In this document: positions 34,091-43,118 of the stretch, piece by piece
Layout: every line of letters begins with the position of its first letter
Position numbering within the stretch: the stretch's first letter is position 1
Assembly (NCBI RefSeq): GCF_026109735.1
Contig: NZ_CP069620.1
Span: 2,108,001-2,172,000, forward strand
DNA length: 64,000 nucleotides
Direction: 5' to 3'
Source: Salinimicrobium tongyeongense
GTDB taxonomy: Bacteria; Bacteroidota; Bacteroidia; Flavobacteriales; Flavobacteriaceae
Notes under the pieces: model-generated
What the model saw: the letters and a program-made list of their open reading frames with translations, nothing else
Told to the model about the DNA's origin: nothing
Database searches by the model: none
Made by a program: the position numbers and the translations under genes

Positions 34091-36292
34091 ATGAAGTTGA
34101 CCTACGGGTTTTTAGCCCTTTTTCTTTCGGCTACAACGGTACTCACTGCGCAGAAAAAAGCAATTACACTTGAAGACATTTGGGGAGGAACATTCCGGCA
34201 GGAACGAATGGAATCCCTGCAGTCCCTTAACAACGGGGACGAGTATGTGGTGCTTAATTTTGATCGTAGTGCAGGCACATCAGCCATAGATGCTTACTCT
34301 TACAAGACCGGTGAAAAGACAAGAACTATTCTTAACAGTAAAGATCTTGAGGACATCCAATATTTTTCACAATATGAATTTAGTGAAAATGAATCAAAGC
34401 TGGTGCTGGGCACAGAGATAGAATCTATCTACAGGCATTCTACCCGCGGGATCTTTTATGTTTATGACCTGCAGACCAAAGAGCTGAAAAAGATTTCCGA
34501 AGAAAAAATTAAAGAGCCCACCCTGTCTCCACAAGGCGAAAAAGTGGCCTATGTTTTCAAAAATGACATTTTTGTAAAAGAACTTTCTTCGGGCGAAGTC
34601 ACTCAGGTGACCAAAGATGGCGAAATGAACAGGATCATCAATGGGGTGGCCGATTGGGTTTATGAAGAGGAATTTTCGTTTGTGCGCGCTTTCCAATGGA
34701 ACAAATCTGGTGAGAAAATAGCCTTTTTGAAGTTTGATGAAACTGAAGTGCCCGAGTTTTCTATGGATGTTTACGGGCAGGATCTTTATCAAACCCAAAC
34801 TGTTTTTAAGTACCCGAAAGCGGGTGAAAAGAACTCAGAAGTAAGTCTGCATATTTACGATCTTCAGAAAAATACAACTTCAGATGTCAACCTGGGCGAT
34901 TACGAAGATTTTTATATTCCGCGTATAAAGTGGACCAATGATGCTAATATTCTGAGCGCACAGGTTTTGAACCGCCACCAGAATGTGCTTGACCTCATCT
35001 TTGTTAATGCTGAAGCAAATAAAGCTGAAGTAGTGCTTACCGAAACCGACGAAGCCTACGTAGATGTGACCGATAATTTGACATTTTTGGAAGATAACAG
35101 CTTTATCTGGACAAGTGAAAAAGACGGCTGGAACCACATTTACCTCTACGACAAGAACGGTAAACTGAAAAACCAGGTGACCCGCGGGAACTGGGAAGTG
35201 ACCAATTACTACGGCCTTGACCCCAAAACAAAAACTATTTTTTATCAGAGCACCGAGAACGGAAGCATTAATCGCGATGTGTTTTCGGTAAAGACCAATG
35301 GCAGAAGTAAAAAACAACTTACAGATAAGGTAGGGCAAAACAGTGCCGACTTTAGTGCCGATTACACTTACTTTATCAATACCTACAACAGCGCCACCAC
35401 GCCTTACGAATTCACTCTACACCTTGCAAAGAACGGAAAACTGGTTAGGGAGATCCTTAACAATGAAGAACTGCTGGAGGAAATGGCCCAGTACCAGATC
35501 GTCCCCAAGGAGTTCTCGACCCTTGCGGTAAATGGTGTTGATCTCAACATGTGGATGATCAAACCTGCCAGTTTTGACCCTGAGAAAAAATATCCGCTTT
35601 TTGTAGCCCAGTATTCGGGTCCCGGGTCTCAGGAAGTTGGGAACCGCTTTAACAGTACCAATGATTACTGGTATCAAATGCTTGCCGGGAAAGGGTATAT
35701 AGTGGTGGGGATTGATCCTCGCGGTACCGGATTTAAAGGAGCAGCCTTTAAAAAGGTCACTCAAAAAGAACTAGGTAAGTACGAGGTTGAAGATATTATT
35801 GAAGCCGCAAGAATTCTGGGAGCGAGAGATTACATAGACGAAGAAAATATGGGGATCTGGGGCTGGAGCTATGGAGGCTTTATGTCATCTAATGCCATTC
35901 TTAAAGGCAATGATGTTTATAAAATGGCGATTGCCGTTGCGCCGGTGACCAGCTGGAGGTTTTATGACAGCATATATACAGAGCGGTACATGACCACCCC
36001 GCAGGAGAACACTTCGGGTTATGATGAGAATTCACCCATCAACCATGTGGAGAAACTAAAAGGAGACTACCTGCTTATTCACGGTACCGGAGATGACAAT
36101 GTGCATGTTCAGAATAGCATGAGAATGATTGAAGCCCTTGTACAGGCCAATAAGCAATTTGACTGGGCAATTTACCCAGACAAAAATCACGGGATCTATG
36201 GGGGCAATACACGTTTACATTTGTACACGCTCATGACAAATTTTATTGAAGAAAATTTAAAAGTTAATCCTAATATCAAATCATCCCTATAA
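34091..36292 (+). CDS. Dipeptidyl peptidase IV (S9B family), exported
   Basis: The 733-residue exported serine peptidase removes X-Pro or X-Ala dipeptides. A signal peptide (ending TTVLTAQ) precedes the beta-propeller (to about 480), which includes the DPP IV double-Glu region (VYEEEFSFVRAF). The alpha/beta hydrolase domain follows with GWSYGG (Ser593), GTGDDNVHV (Asp668/669) and DKNHGIYGG (His700) as catalytic triad. Its stop codon overlaps the start of the first POT transporter (TAATG), joining peptide cleavage to peptide uptake. Confidence 0.95.
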   Translation: MKLTYGFLALFLSATTVLTAQKKAITLEDIWGGTFRQERMESLQSLNNGDEYVVLNFDRSAGTSAIDAYSYKTGEKTRTILNSKDLEDIQYFSQYEFSENESKLVLGTEIESIYRHSTRGIFYVYDLQTKELKKISEEKIKEPTLSPQGEKVAYVFKNDIFVKELSSGEVTQVTKDGEMNRIINGVADWVYEEEFSFVRAFQWNKSGEKIAFLKFDETEVPEFSMDVYGQDLYQTQTVFKYPKAGEKNSEVSLHIYDLQKNTTSDVNLGDYEDFYIPRIKWTNDANILSAQVLNRHQNVLDLIFVNAEANKAEVVLTETDEAYVDVTDNLTFLEDNSFIWTSEKDGWNHIYLYDKNGKLKNQVTRGNWEVTNYYGLDPKTKTIFYQSTENGSINRDVFSVKTNGRSKKQLTDKVGQNSADFSADYTYFINTYNSATTPYEFTLHLAKNGKLVREILNNEELLEEMAQYQIVPKEFSTLAVNGVDLNMWMIKPASFDPEKKYPLFVAQYSGPGSQEVGNRFNSTNDYWYQMLAGKGYIVVGIDPRGTGFKGAAFKKVTQKELGKYEVEDIIEAARILGARDYIDEENMGIWGWSYGGFMSSNAILKGNDVYKMAIAVAPVTSWRFYDSIYTERYMTTPQENTSGYDENSPINHVEKLKGDYLLIHGTGDDNVHVQNSMRMIEALVQANKQFDWAIYPDKNHGIYGGNTRLHLYTLMTNFIEENLKVNPNIKSSL

Positions 36293-37887
36293 TGGCACAG
36301 GCAACAACAGCACCGCAAAGACGAGAATTATTTGGTCACCCGGTAGGTCTTTATATATTATTTTTCACTGAAATGTGGGAGCGCTTTTCCTACTACGGAA
36401 TGCGCGCCATTTTGGTACTTTACCTTGTTAGTGCCACCCAGGGCGGAAATGCCGGATTGGGCTGGACCAACGCAGAGGCCTTAGCTCTTTACGGCTGGTA
36501 TACCATGCTGGTCTACGTGGCTTCTATTCCCGGGGGTATTATAGCTGATAAGCTGCTGGGTCAAAAAAAGACGGTTTTGTGGGGTGGAATAATTTTAGTG
36601 GCAGGTCACGGAATTTTGGCAGTTGAAGAAATGTGGGCTTTTTACACCGGGCTCGGTTTGATCATTGCCGGGGTGGGAATGCTAAAACCCAATATCTCTA
36701 CCATGGTGGGAGGCCTCTACAAAGAAGGAGACATACGCCGTGATAAAGGATTTACCATTTTCTATATTGGGATCAATCTTGGGGCATTTCTTTCAAGTTT
36801 AATTGTAGGTTATGTGGGAGAAAATATTGGATGGCACTGGGGCTTTGGGCTTGCCGGAATAGCCATGGCATTAGGGCTCCTCGTTTACCTGTGGGGTCAA
36901 AAATACCTTGTAGAAGTAGGTAACCTGCTCTCAAAAGCCGAAAGGGATTCGGGTGCTTCCTTTGGCGGGATGTTCAAAGATCTTTTTAAATCTCCGCTAC
37001 AGTTAACCATCACTGCAGCATTGCTTATAGGGTCTATTTATTATCTTCTTGCTGTAGATGTAGCTTACGGCTTCCTTTTCATATTCCTTACTTTGGTTAC
37101 TGCCATGATGCTCATGGTTTATAAAGATCTTACTACCCAGGTGATGAAAGACAGGTATGTAGTCATGCTGCTTTCTTTTATCCTGGTAATTGTGTTCTGG
37201 GGGGCTTTTGAGCAGGCAGGTGGACTCATGAATATCTATGCCCTTGAAAAAACCGACAGGTTTTTACCCTTTAGCCTGCCATTGATAGGCAACGAAGTTC
37301 CTGCTTCCTGGTTTCAGTCTCTGAACGCCCTGTTTATTATCATTTTTGGGGTTGTAGTTGCCAATTTCTGGGCAAAAAGAAAACTCAAAAGCAAAGAAGC
37401 TTCTTCAATTTTTAAGATGGCTATAGGGGTTATCATCATGGGACTCGGATTTGTTTTCATGGTCTTTGCCTCAATGGAATTTCAGAATAATGGAGCTTCG
37501 GCGATGTACTGGCTGGTACTTGCTTATCTCTTCCATACCATTGGGGAACTTAGTTCTTCCCCCGTTGCACTGTCATTCATCACCAAACTTGCTCCTGTAA
37601 AATATGCGTCTTTAATGATGGGGGTTTACTTTGCGGCAACAGGTCTTGGAAATAAGGTTGCGGGAATTGTGGGAGAATTCTCTTCTGAAGCTGGAGACGG
37701 AACCATCTTTATGGGTATTACCATCTTCACTGTGGCTTTTGCTATTCTTGTACTTTTAATGCTTAAGCCTCTTAAACGCCTTACTCACGGGGTTGAAGAT
37801 GAAGAGAGGGAGTTACCACAACAGGAGAATTTTGAACTTGGAGATGAAGATGTTGTAGATAGAGAAGAAACTAAAAGAAGAAAATAA
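36292..37887 (+). CDS. POT-family peptide:proton symporter
   Basis: The 531-residue membrane protein begins with FGHPVGLYILFFTEMWERFSYYGMR and contains the ExxER-type proton motif (ERFSYYG) of POT/PTR transporters. About 12-14 helices follow, including GLYKEGDIRRDKGFTIFYIGINLGAF, the second family signature. It imports di- or tripeptides driven by protons. TAATG couples it to dipeptidyl peptidase IV before it and to a second POT gene after it. The C-terminal tail is acidic. Confidence 0.94.
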   Translation: MAQATTAPQRRELFGHPVGLYILFFTEMWERFSYYGMRAILVLYLVSATQGGNAGLGWTNAEALALYGWYTMLVYVASIPGGIIADKLLGQKKTVLWGGIILVAGHGILAVEEMWAFYTGLGLIIAGVGMLKPNISTMVGGLYKEGDIRRDKGFTIFYIGINLGAFLSSLIVGYVGENIGWHWGFGLAGIAMALGLLVYLWGQKYLVEVGNLLSKAERDSGASFGGMFKDLFKSPLQLTITAALLIGSIYYLLAVDVAYGFLFIFLTLVTAMMLMVYKDLTTQVMKDRYVVMLLSFILVIVFWGAFEQAGGLMNIYALEKTDRFLPFSLPLIGNEVPASWFQSLNALFIIIFGVVVANFWAKRKLKSKEASSIFKMAIGVIIMGLGFVFMVFASMEFQNNGASAMYWLVLAYLFHTIGELSSSPVALSFITKLAPVKYASLMMGVYFAATGLGNKVAGIVGEFSSEAGDGTIFMGITIFTVAFAILVLLMLKPLKRLTHGVEDEERELPQQENFELGDEDVVDREETKRRK

Positions 37888-39674
37888 TGGCAGCAACAGT
37901 TCCTGCGGCAGAGAACGATTTCTTTAAGTCAAAAGTTTTAGGCCATCCCGCCGGCCTTTTTGTTCTTTTCTTTACTGAAATGTGGGAGCGCTTCTCGTTC
38001 TACGGGATGCGGGTGCTCCTCATCAACTTCCTCACCATGGCAATTGTGGGGGTAGATAATCCCGGTTGGGGCTGGAGCGCAGAGAACGCAGGTGCCCTTT
38101 TTGGGACCTATGCAGGTTTACTTTACCTTACCCCTATAGCGGGTGGTATCATTGCCGATAAGATCACCGGCTACCGCTGGGCAGTGGTGATTGGTGCTGC
38201 AATTATGACCCTGGGCCACGCCTCTATGGCTCTCGAAACAGAATTTTCCCTCTATTTTGGCCTTGCTTTGCTGGTTATAGGAACAGGTTTCTTTAAGCCC
38301 AATATTACCTCGATTATTTCTGAAATGTACGACGGCAAACCCGACAAGAAAGATGGGGCTTACACCATTTTCTACATGGGCGTAAATGCCGGGGCTTTCT
38401 TCGGAATGATGTTGTGCGGCTACCTGGCCGAAAGGGTAGGATGGAGCTGGGGCTTTGGCCTCGCGGGAATTTTCATGTTCCTGGGAACCCTTCAGTTCTG
38501 GCTGGCAAAACCTCTTTTTGGAAACATAGGTGGAGTGCCCGATAAAGCCAAATTAGCTGAAGAAAAAGCAAAAGAGGAAGCTTCGGGGGTTAAAGATCAT
38601 TCTCACAATCCATTTACATTGTTTGATAAGATCCTTGTGGTGGCTACTTCAGTTATTGGTTTGTTGTATTTGATCAACGATCCGGTGTCCAGGATAGCCA
38701 ACCTAAACCTTCTGCCTGCAGTAATGCCTTTCGATTTTCAGGGGGAGCCTTTTTCGGGGCCACTGGCCTTAGCCTTAATTGGCCTGGTACTATTTCTTGT
38801 ACTGGTCATCTCGCGTATCTCCAGGTATGCTAAAGTGGTGCGCGACAGGTTAATAGCGGTAATTATTTTCGCTTTTTTCACGGTGTTCTTCTGGATGTCT
38901 TTTGAACAGGGCGCCACCTCCCTAATTATCTTTGCGCGTGATTCTGTAGACAGGGTACTGGTAGGTGCGGGTGCCACGGTCTTCAATGTTTTCAACACCC
39001 TGCTTACGGTGGTGCCGCTCATGATTATCACCTGGGTTTTGTATTTGTTGTGGAAACAGACTTATAAAAGAGTACTGGGTTCTAACATCGTTCTGGTTAT
39101 TTGCTTCGGAACAATCTGGGCAATCGTAATTTGGATGCTTGTAAGGGAATTCCAGGGAGATGCTACAGAAATCACTGTTTCCTGGTTCAGTATACTCAAC
39201 TCTTTCTTTATTATTGTCTTTGCTTCTTTCTTCTCAAAATGGTGGGAGAGCAAGTACAATCCTTCTGCTGCCTGGAAGTACAGTTTCGGTTTGATACTTC
39301 TGGGAATAGGATTCGGCCTGCTGGCATTTGGTTCAAGCGGGATAGCCGAAGGAGCTAAAGTGAGCATGATATGGCTTATCCTCGCATACCTTTTCCATAC
39401 GCTGGGCGAACTCTGTCTTTCCCCGCTCGGGCTCTCTTATGTGAGTAAGCTTGTGCCGGCAAGGATGATTGCCTTTATGTTCGGGATGTGGTACCTGGCA
39501 ATTGCGATTGGGAACAAACTGGCCGGTTCTTTTGGAGGAATGGTAGACGAGATCACCCAACAATACAGCCTTTCTACCTTCTTCCTGATTTTTACAGTAG
39601 TGCCTATTGGTGCCGGAGTTTTAGTGGCGCTGCTAAACCCACTTCTAAAGAAATTGATGCACGGGGTGAAATAA
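37887..39674 (+). CDS. Second POT-family peptide:proton symporter
   Basis: The 595-residue protein is a paralogue of the preceding gene (LGHPAGLFVLFFTEMWERFSFYGMR; MYDGKPDKKDGAYTIFYMGVNAGAF). It is about 60 residues longer, chiefly through a hydrophilic segment around residues 220-245 (LAEEKAKEEASGVKDHSHNP) in the middle loop and larger helical loops. Direct TAATG coupling to the first transporter suggests fixed co-expression with dipeptidyl peptidase IV. The two probably differ in peptide preference (inference). Confidence 0.94.
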   Translation: MAATVPAAENDFFKSKVLGHPAGLFVLFFTEMWERFSFYGMRVLLINFLTMAIVGVDNPGWGWSAENAGALFGTYAGLLYLTPIAGGIIADKITGYRWAVVIGAAIMTLGHASMALETEFSLYFGLALLVIGTGFFKPNITSIISEMYDGKPDKKDGAYTIFYMGVNAGAFFGMMLCGYLAERVGWSWGFGLAGIFMFLGTLQFWLAKPLFGNIGGVPDKAKLAEEKAKEEASGVKDHSHNPFTLFDKILVVATSVIGLLYLINDPVSRIANLNLLPAVMPFDFQGEPFSGPLALALIGLVLFLVLVISRISRYAKVVRDRLIAVIIFAFFTVFFWMSFEQGATSLIIFARDSVDRVLVGAGATVFNVFNTLLTVVPLMIITWVLYLLWKQTYKRVLGSNIVLVICFGTIWAIVIWMLVREFQGDATEITVSWFSILNSFFIIVFASFFSKWWESKYNPSAAWKYSFGLILLGIGFGLLAFGSSGIAEGAKVSMIWLILAYLFHTLGELCLSPLGLSYVSKLVPARMIAFMFGMWYLAIAIGNKLAGSFGGMVDEITQQYSLSTFFLIFTVVPIGAGVLVALLNPLLKKLMHGVK

Positions 39675-39680
39675 ATTCCT

Positions 39681-39703
39681 CCCTAAAATGCTATTTTTAC
39701 GCC
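39681..39703. repeat. Dispersed palindrome copy, degenerate
   Basis: CCCTAAAATGCTATTTTTACGCC lies between the POT stop codon and the terminator; only the core is preserved. Confidence 0.4.
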
Positions 39704-39727
39704 CTCATTCCTGAGGGCGTAGTTTTT
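39699..39727 (+). terminator. Rho-independent terminator after the peptide-uptake operon
   Basis: ACGCCCTCA-TTCC-TGAGGGCGT, a 9-bp stem, then a short T-run. Confidence 0.9.
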
Positions 39728-39770
39728 ATGAAAATTCGGAACGACTATTGCTAACAGACAAAGAAAAAGT

Positions 39771-40322
39771 ATGAAGAAAATTATTCTTAGCCTTAGTGTC
39801 TTCCTTTTTACGGCCTCTGCCATGCTGGGGCAGGAGATCAAGTGGATGAGCATGAACGAAGCCCTTGAAGCTCAAAAGAAAGCGCCAAAAAAGATCTTTA
39901 TGGATGCCTATACCACCTGGTGTGGCCCGTGCAAGATGCTCGATAAGAATACTTTTTCCAATAAAGACGTCATTAATTACATCAACCGGCATTATTATCC
40001 CGTAAAATTTAATGCTGAAGGTACCGAGGAAATCCATTACCTGGGCATGTCTTTTAAAAACCCCAATTACGACCCCAATCGCAAAGGCCGTAACAGTCAG
40101 CATGAATTTGCCAGCGCAATGAAGATCACCGGCTACCCCAGTCTGGTATTTTTTGACGAAGAGGCCAACCTCATAGGGCCAATTCCCGGCTACCGCACTC
40201 CGCACCAGCTGGAGTTGTTCTTAAAGATGTTTGTAGGTGAAGATTACAAGAAAATTACCAGCCCCGAAGCTTTCCAGGACTATTCCGCGGCTTTTGAAAA
40301 TGAATTCAGCGTTTCAAATTAA
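39771..40322 (+). CDS. Exported thioredoxin-fold protein
   Basis: The 183-residue protein has a signal peptide (ending SAMLGQ) and a thioredoxin domain with the active site WCGPCK (TTWCGPCKML near residue 45) and a cis-Pro loop (TGYPSLVFFD). It should work in periplasmic thiol reduction or disulfide exchange. Compared with standard thioredoxin it carries an insertion between helix 2 and the cis-Pro strand (MSFKNPNYDPNRKGRNSQHE). It is monocistronic between two terminators. Confidence 0.9.
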   Translation: MKKIILSLSVFLFTASAMLGQEIKWMSMNEALEAQKKAPKKIFMDAYTTWCGPCKMLDKNTFSNKDVINYINRHYYPVKFNAEGTEEIHYLGMSFKNPNYDPNRKGRNSQHEFASAMKITGYPSLVFFDEEANLIGPIPGYRTPHQLELFLKMFVGEDYKKITSPEAFQDYSAAFENEFSVSN

Positions 40323-40407
40323 TTTTTTTTGAATCGAATTCAGGAATAATCCAGCCTGTTTTTAAGGTATGGAAGGGCTGTTTCTGAATATATATTCCTG
40401 GTTCTTG

Positions 40408-40435
40408 CAGCCTACCTGCCGTTAGGTAAGCGAAG
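40408..40435 (-). repeat. Second copy of GC-rich dispersed repeat
   Basis: Its reverse complement matches 16426-16453 in 24 of 28 positions by eye (start CTTCGC, end AGGCTG) and keeps the internal inverted repeat through paired changes. Confidence 0.6.
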
Positions 40436-40484
40436 GGTACTTGTTTCTCTTCCCGGCCAACACTGTATTTGAATATAGAATTTC

Positions 40485-40515
40485 GCCTCGCAGTTTAGAA
40501 TTGTGAGGCTTTTTT
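40485..40515 (+). terminator. Rho-independent terminator after thioredoxin-fold gene
   Basis: GCCTCGCA/TGTGAGGC stem with T6; the T-run runs into the stop codon of the convergent comEC gene. Confidence 0.75.
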
Positions 40516-42448
40516 ATTCAAGGATATAAGCCCCGTCTTCACCGGTGTAAAAGAAAGGAATGTGCTTTGCTTTGGCAGTTTTTTTCCACTTTTTAATGAC
40601 TGAAGGATAATTGCTGCCGTCGGCGATGATGGCTGCAGGTTTGAGATTCATTAAAAGACGTTCCAGGTTAATCCCGGGAGCACCTGTAAGCAGCAGGTGG
40701 GTGTTAAAAGGCGTTTGCTTCGGAAGAAAACCGCTGCTGTCAATGAGCATCAAAAAATGCCCTTTTTGAAGATATATGTTTTTAAGCGGCGCTTCCCTTA
40801 TCTGCTGAAGGTCTTCTCCTACCATGAAATTTTGTAGCAATTTCAGGTCTTTTGCAGGAGATTTCAGGTTATGGTACAGCATCAGCTGGTCATTATGTTG
40901 TGTTGCTACCAGGCTGCTTCGGGATTTGTGAAATACGATAAGCCGGTTCTCCTGTCTCACTTCCGAAGAAATATAAACCGATTGCAGGATGATTGCTGAA
41001 ATAAGAACGGCTAGAAGCCTTTTATAGCCGAAGCTTTTCCATAGCAGGAATGCGGTGAAGAGAAAGAGGTACCAGCTTAAGACTTCAGCTAAACTGAAGC
41101 CAATGTCTTTGAAGAGGAATTGTTCGTGCCCGGCAATCCAGTCTACCGTTTTAATTAGGATTTTGATGATGATTCCGTAGGTTTCAGCAATAAATGAGGG
41201 CAACATATCTACAAGAGCTAGAAAGATCACCAGTACGCCCATTATAAGGATGACGCCCAGAAAGGGAAGGATGAGCAGGTTTGTGAGAAAGAAGAGCCCC
41301 GGAAACTGGTGGAAATAGTACAGGCTTAGCGGCAGCACCCCAAGTTGGGCCGCCAGAGTAACGCTTAACAAATCCCAAAAGTATTTTAGAATGCGGTTGG
41401 CAGGCGTGTAAAGCCTGTTGAGCAAGGGCTGAAAAAGCACAATAGAAAGCACCGCGAGGTAGCTCAGTTGAAACCCCACTTCAAAGATCCATCCCGGTTT
41501 AACCAGCAGGAGCAGGAGCAGCGAAAGGAAAATGGAATTTAGCGTGCCGGTACGCCTTTTAATTTCCAGGCCCACGGCAAGAAAGCTGAACATGGTCACC
41601 GCCCGCACCACCGAAGGCGAAAGCCCCGCCAGTACCGCAAAGCCCCAGAGGCATAAAATGACCAGGAAAGTCTTTAAAAATTTGCCATTTTTGAGACCGG
41701 TAAGAGGTTTGAAAAGCCAGTGTAACATCAACATAATGATCCCCACGTGCAGGCCCGATACCGCGAGGATGTGAATGGCACCTGCAGCTGCAAAATTATT
41801 GTAGGTTTGCGCTGAAATATCCTGTTTTTGACCCAGCAGCAGCGCCTGTACCAAAGAAAGTTCGTCCTGTTCAAAATGATGTTTTTTAAGGGCAGCACTT
41901 ATTTTACGGCGCCAATTTGCCGCACTTGTTTTTAGCCCGGATTCTTTTTTCTGTAATTTTTTAAAAGTACCCTGGCGAAGGTTTGCCTGTCGCCAGACCC
42001 CTTTTCTGTTCATAAAGTCGGCATAATTGAACTGGTGCAGGTTGAGAGGTGGGGGAACGGGCGTTAAATCGGCAGAAATGAGCAGCTGCTCACCTTCCAA
42101 AAATGGCTTTTTTAGGCTGTCTTTCGGAAGTAGTACAAGCAGCTTTCCATGCGCAGATTTTCCGTTGACTGCGTTCACTTCAGCAATATATTTATCGCTG
42201 AAGGCGTCGGGTTTTAAGGTTTCGAGAATACTTAGCTTCAGAAAGTGGGCTTTTTCCGAAGAAATCTTGTGAATGTAGTGCTGTGGCTGGTTTTGTGGGA
42301 GGTGCAGGCTTGCTGAAAAGATTCCGAAGAGGAAAAAGAGGAGGGCGGTGCTGCTTCCGAAGAAAAGATCGGGGAAAAGCAGTTTTCGGGCTCTAAAATA
42401 GGCCAGGAGAAATAATAAGATTCCCGGCAGCAGTGCCAGAAATGCCAT
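40514..42448 (-). CDS. comEC: ComEC/Rec2 family DNA-uptake channel, N-terminus disrupted
   Basis: The 644-residue frame holds the ComEC competence domain (LSLVQALLLGQKQDIS, GAIHILAVSGLHVGIIM, LCLWGFAVLAGLSPSVVRAVTMF) and many membrane helices. It ends in a short C-terminal domain instead of a full metallo-beta-lactamase domain. The channel passes single-stranded DNA into the cell. The ATG at 42448 falls inside a copy of the dispersed palindrome. Upstream, in the same frame, a helix typical of the ComEC N-terminus is cut off by TAA at 42463-42461. Either translation restarts here or the gene is losing function. It follows the surE-lpxB-C40 peptidase group. Confidence 0.85.
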   Translation of the reverse strand: MAFLALLPGILLFLLAYFRARKLLFPDLFFGSSTALLFFLFGIFSASLHLPQNQPQHYIHKISSEKAHFLKLSILETLKPDAFSDKYIAEVNAVNGKSAHGKLLVLLPKDSLKKPFLEGEQLLISADLTPVPPPLNLHQFNYADFMNRKGVWRQANLRQGTFKKLQKKESGLKTSAANWRRKISAALKKHHFEQDELSLVQALLLGQKQDISAQTYNNFAAAGAIHILAVSGLHVGIIMLMLHWLFKPLTGLKNGKFLKTFLVILCLWGFAVLAGLSPSVVRAVTMFSFLAVGLEIKRRTGTLNSIFLSLLLLLLVKPGWIFEVGFQLSYLAVLSIVLFQPLLNRLYTPANRILKYFWDLLSVTLAAQLGVLPLSLYYFHQFPGLFFLTNLLILPFLGVILIMGVLVIFLALVDMLPSFIAETYGIIIKILIKTVDWIAGHEQFLFKDIGFSLAEVLSWYLFLFTAFLLWKSFGYKRLLAVLISAIILQSVYISSEVRQENRLIVFHKSRSSLVATQHNDQLMLYHNLKSPAKDLKLLQNFMVGEDLQQIREAPLKNIYLQKGHFLMLIDSSGFLPKQTPFNTHLLLTGAPGINLERLLMNLKPAAIIADGSNYPSVIKKWKKTAKAKHIPFFYTGEDGAYILE

Positions 42449-42460
42449 TTTGAGAGGTAG
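42434..42460. repeat. Dispersed palindrome copy at comEC start
   Basis: GTGCCAGAAATG, C, CATTTTGAGAGGTA; it overlaps the first codons of the surviving comEC frame. The GAGAGGT tail is shared with the copies at 15193 and 47814. Confidence 0.6.
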
Positions 42461-42529
42461 TTACAGGAAAAAACCGCTGCATATTCCCAGCAGCAGCAAA
42501 ATGCTAAGTCTGATAATGGCGGTGTTCAA
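42461..42529 (-). pseudogene. comEC: Detached N-terminal helix of comEC
   Basis: In the comEC reading frame, a possible TTG start at 42529 is followed by 21 residues beginning NTAIIRLS and ending SGFFL, which look like the first membrane helix of ComEC. A TAA (42463-42461) then stops the frame four codons before the ATG of the remaining gene. The stop lies at the edge of a palindrome copy (42434-42460), so insertion of that element may have caused the break. Confidence 0.55.
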
Positions 42530-42566
42530 ATTATTATGTGTGAGGTGGTTAGCCTAAGATAATAAT

Positions 42567-43118
42567 TTAAAGGATGCGGCGAGCCATCACAAAATGCTCT
42601 TTCCAGTAATTTTCATTGAGTGCCGAAATAATGACGCCGCGCGAGGAGCTGGAGTGAATGAAGAAAATATTGTCCTGGTCAAGTTCTACTACCAGGCCCA
42701 CGTGGTTGATGGCTTTTTTGCGCCTGTCGGTCTTAAAAAACAGGAGGTCGCCCAGCTTTACATGGCGGAGTTCGAGCTCATCACCCAGGAGCGCCATATC
42801 ACGTGAAGAACGCGGCAGTTCAATGTTATTTTCGAGGAAACAGGTATAGACAAGACCCGAGCAATCCATACCCTGAGGCGTGGTGCCGCCGTATTTGTAT
42901 TTTGTGCCAAGAAACTGCAGGGCGTAATCGATGATGCTAAAAGTCTCTTCTTCGGCCTCTTCCATCACTTCTTCAGAAGTGTCATAAAAATCGGGAATCT
43001 GGGCATAATCAATCTTTTGCTCTTCAATTGTGGCTTTATTCCCCAGTGCAGATTTGCGTGCCCCGCAAGAAGTGAGGGTAAGGATAAGGGCCAGCAGGGT
43101 GAACCTCAAAAGCTTCAT
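42567..43118 (-). CDS. C40 (NlpC/P60) family cell-wall peptidase, lipoprotein
   Basis: The 183-residue protein has a lipoprotein signal (LILTLTSC, lipid-anchor Cys18) and an NlpC/P60 domain. The catalytic Cys lies in PQGMDCSGLVYTCF near residue 86, His in INHVGLVVE near 138, and a second polar residue in FIHSSSSRG. It should cut cell-wall peptide stems. Start overlaps the end of lpxB by 4 bp. The order surE, small protein, lpxB, C40 peptidase, comEC is usual in Flavobacteria. Confidence 0.92.
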   Translation of the reverse strand: MKLLRFTLLALILTLTSCGARKSALGNKATIEEQKIDYAQIPDFYDTSEEVMEEAEEETFSIIDYALQFLGTKYKYGGTTPQGMDCSGLVYTCFLENNIELPRSSRDMALLGDELELRHVKLGDLLFFKTDRRKKAINHVGLVVELDQDNIFFIHSSSSRGVIISALNENYWKEHFVMARRIL

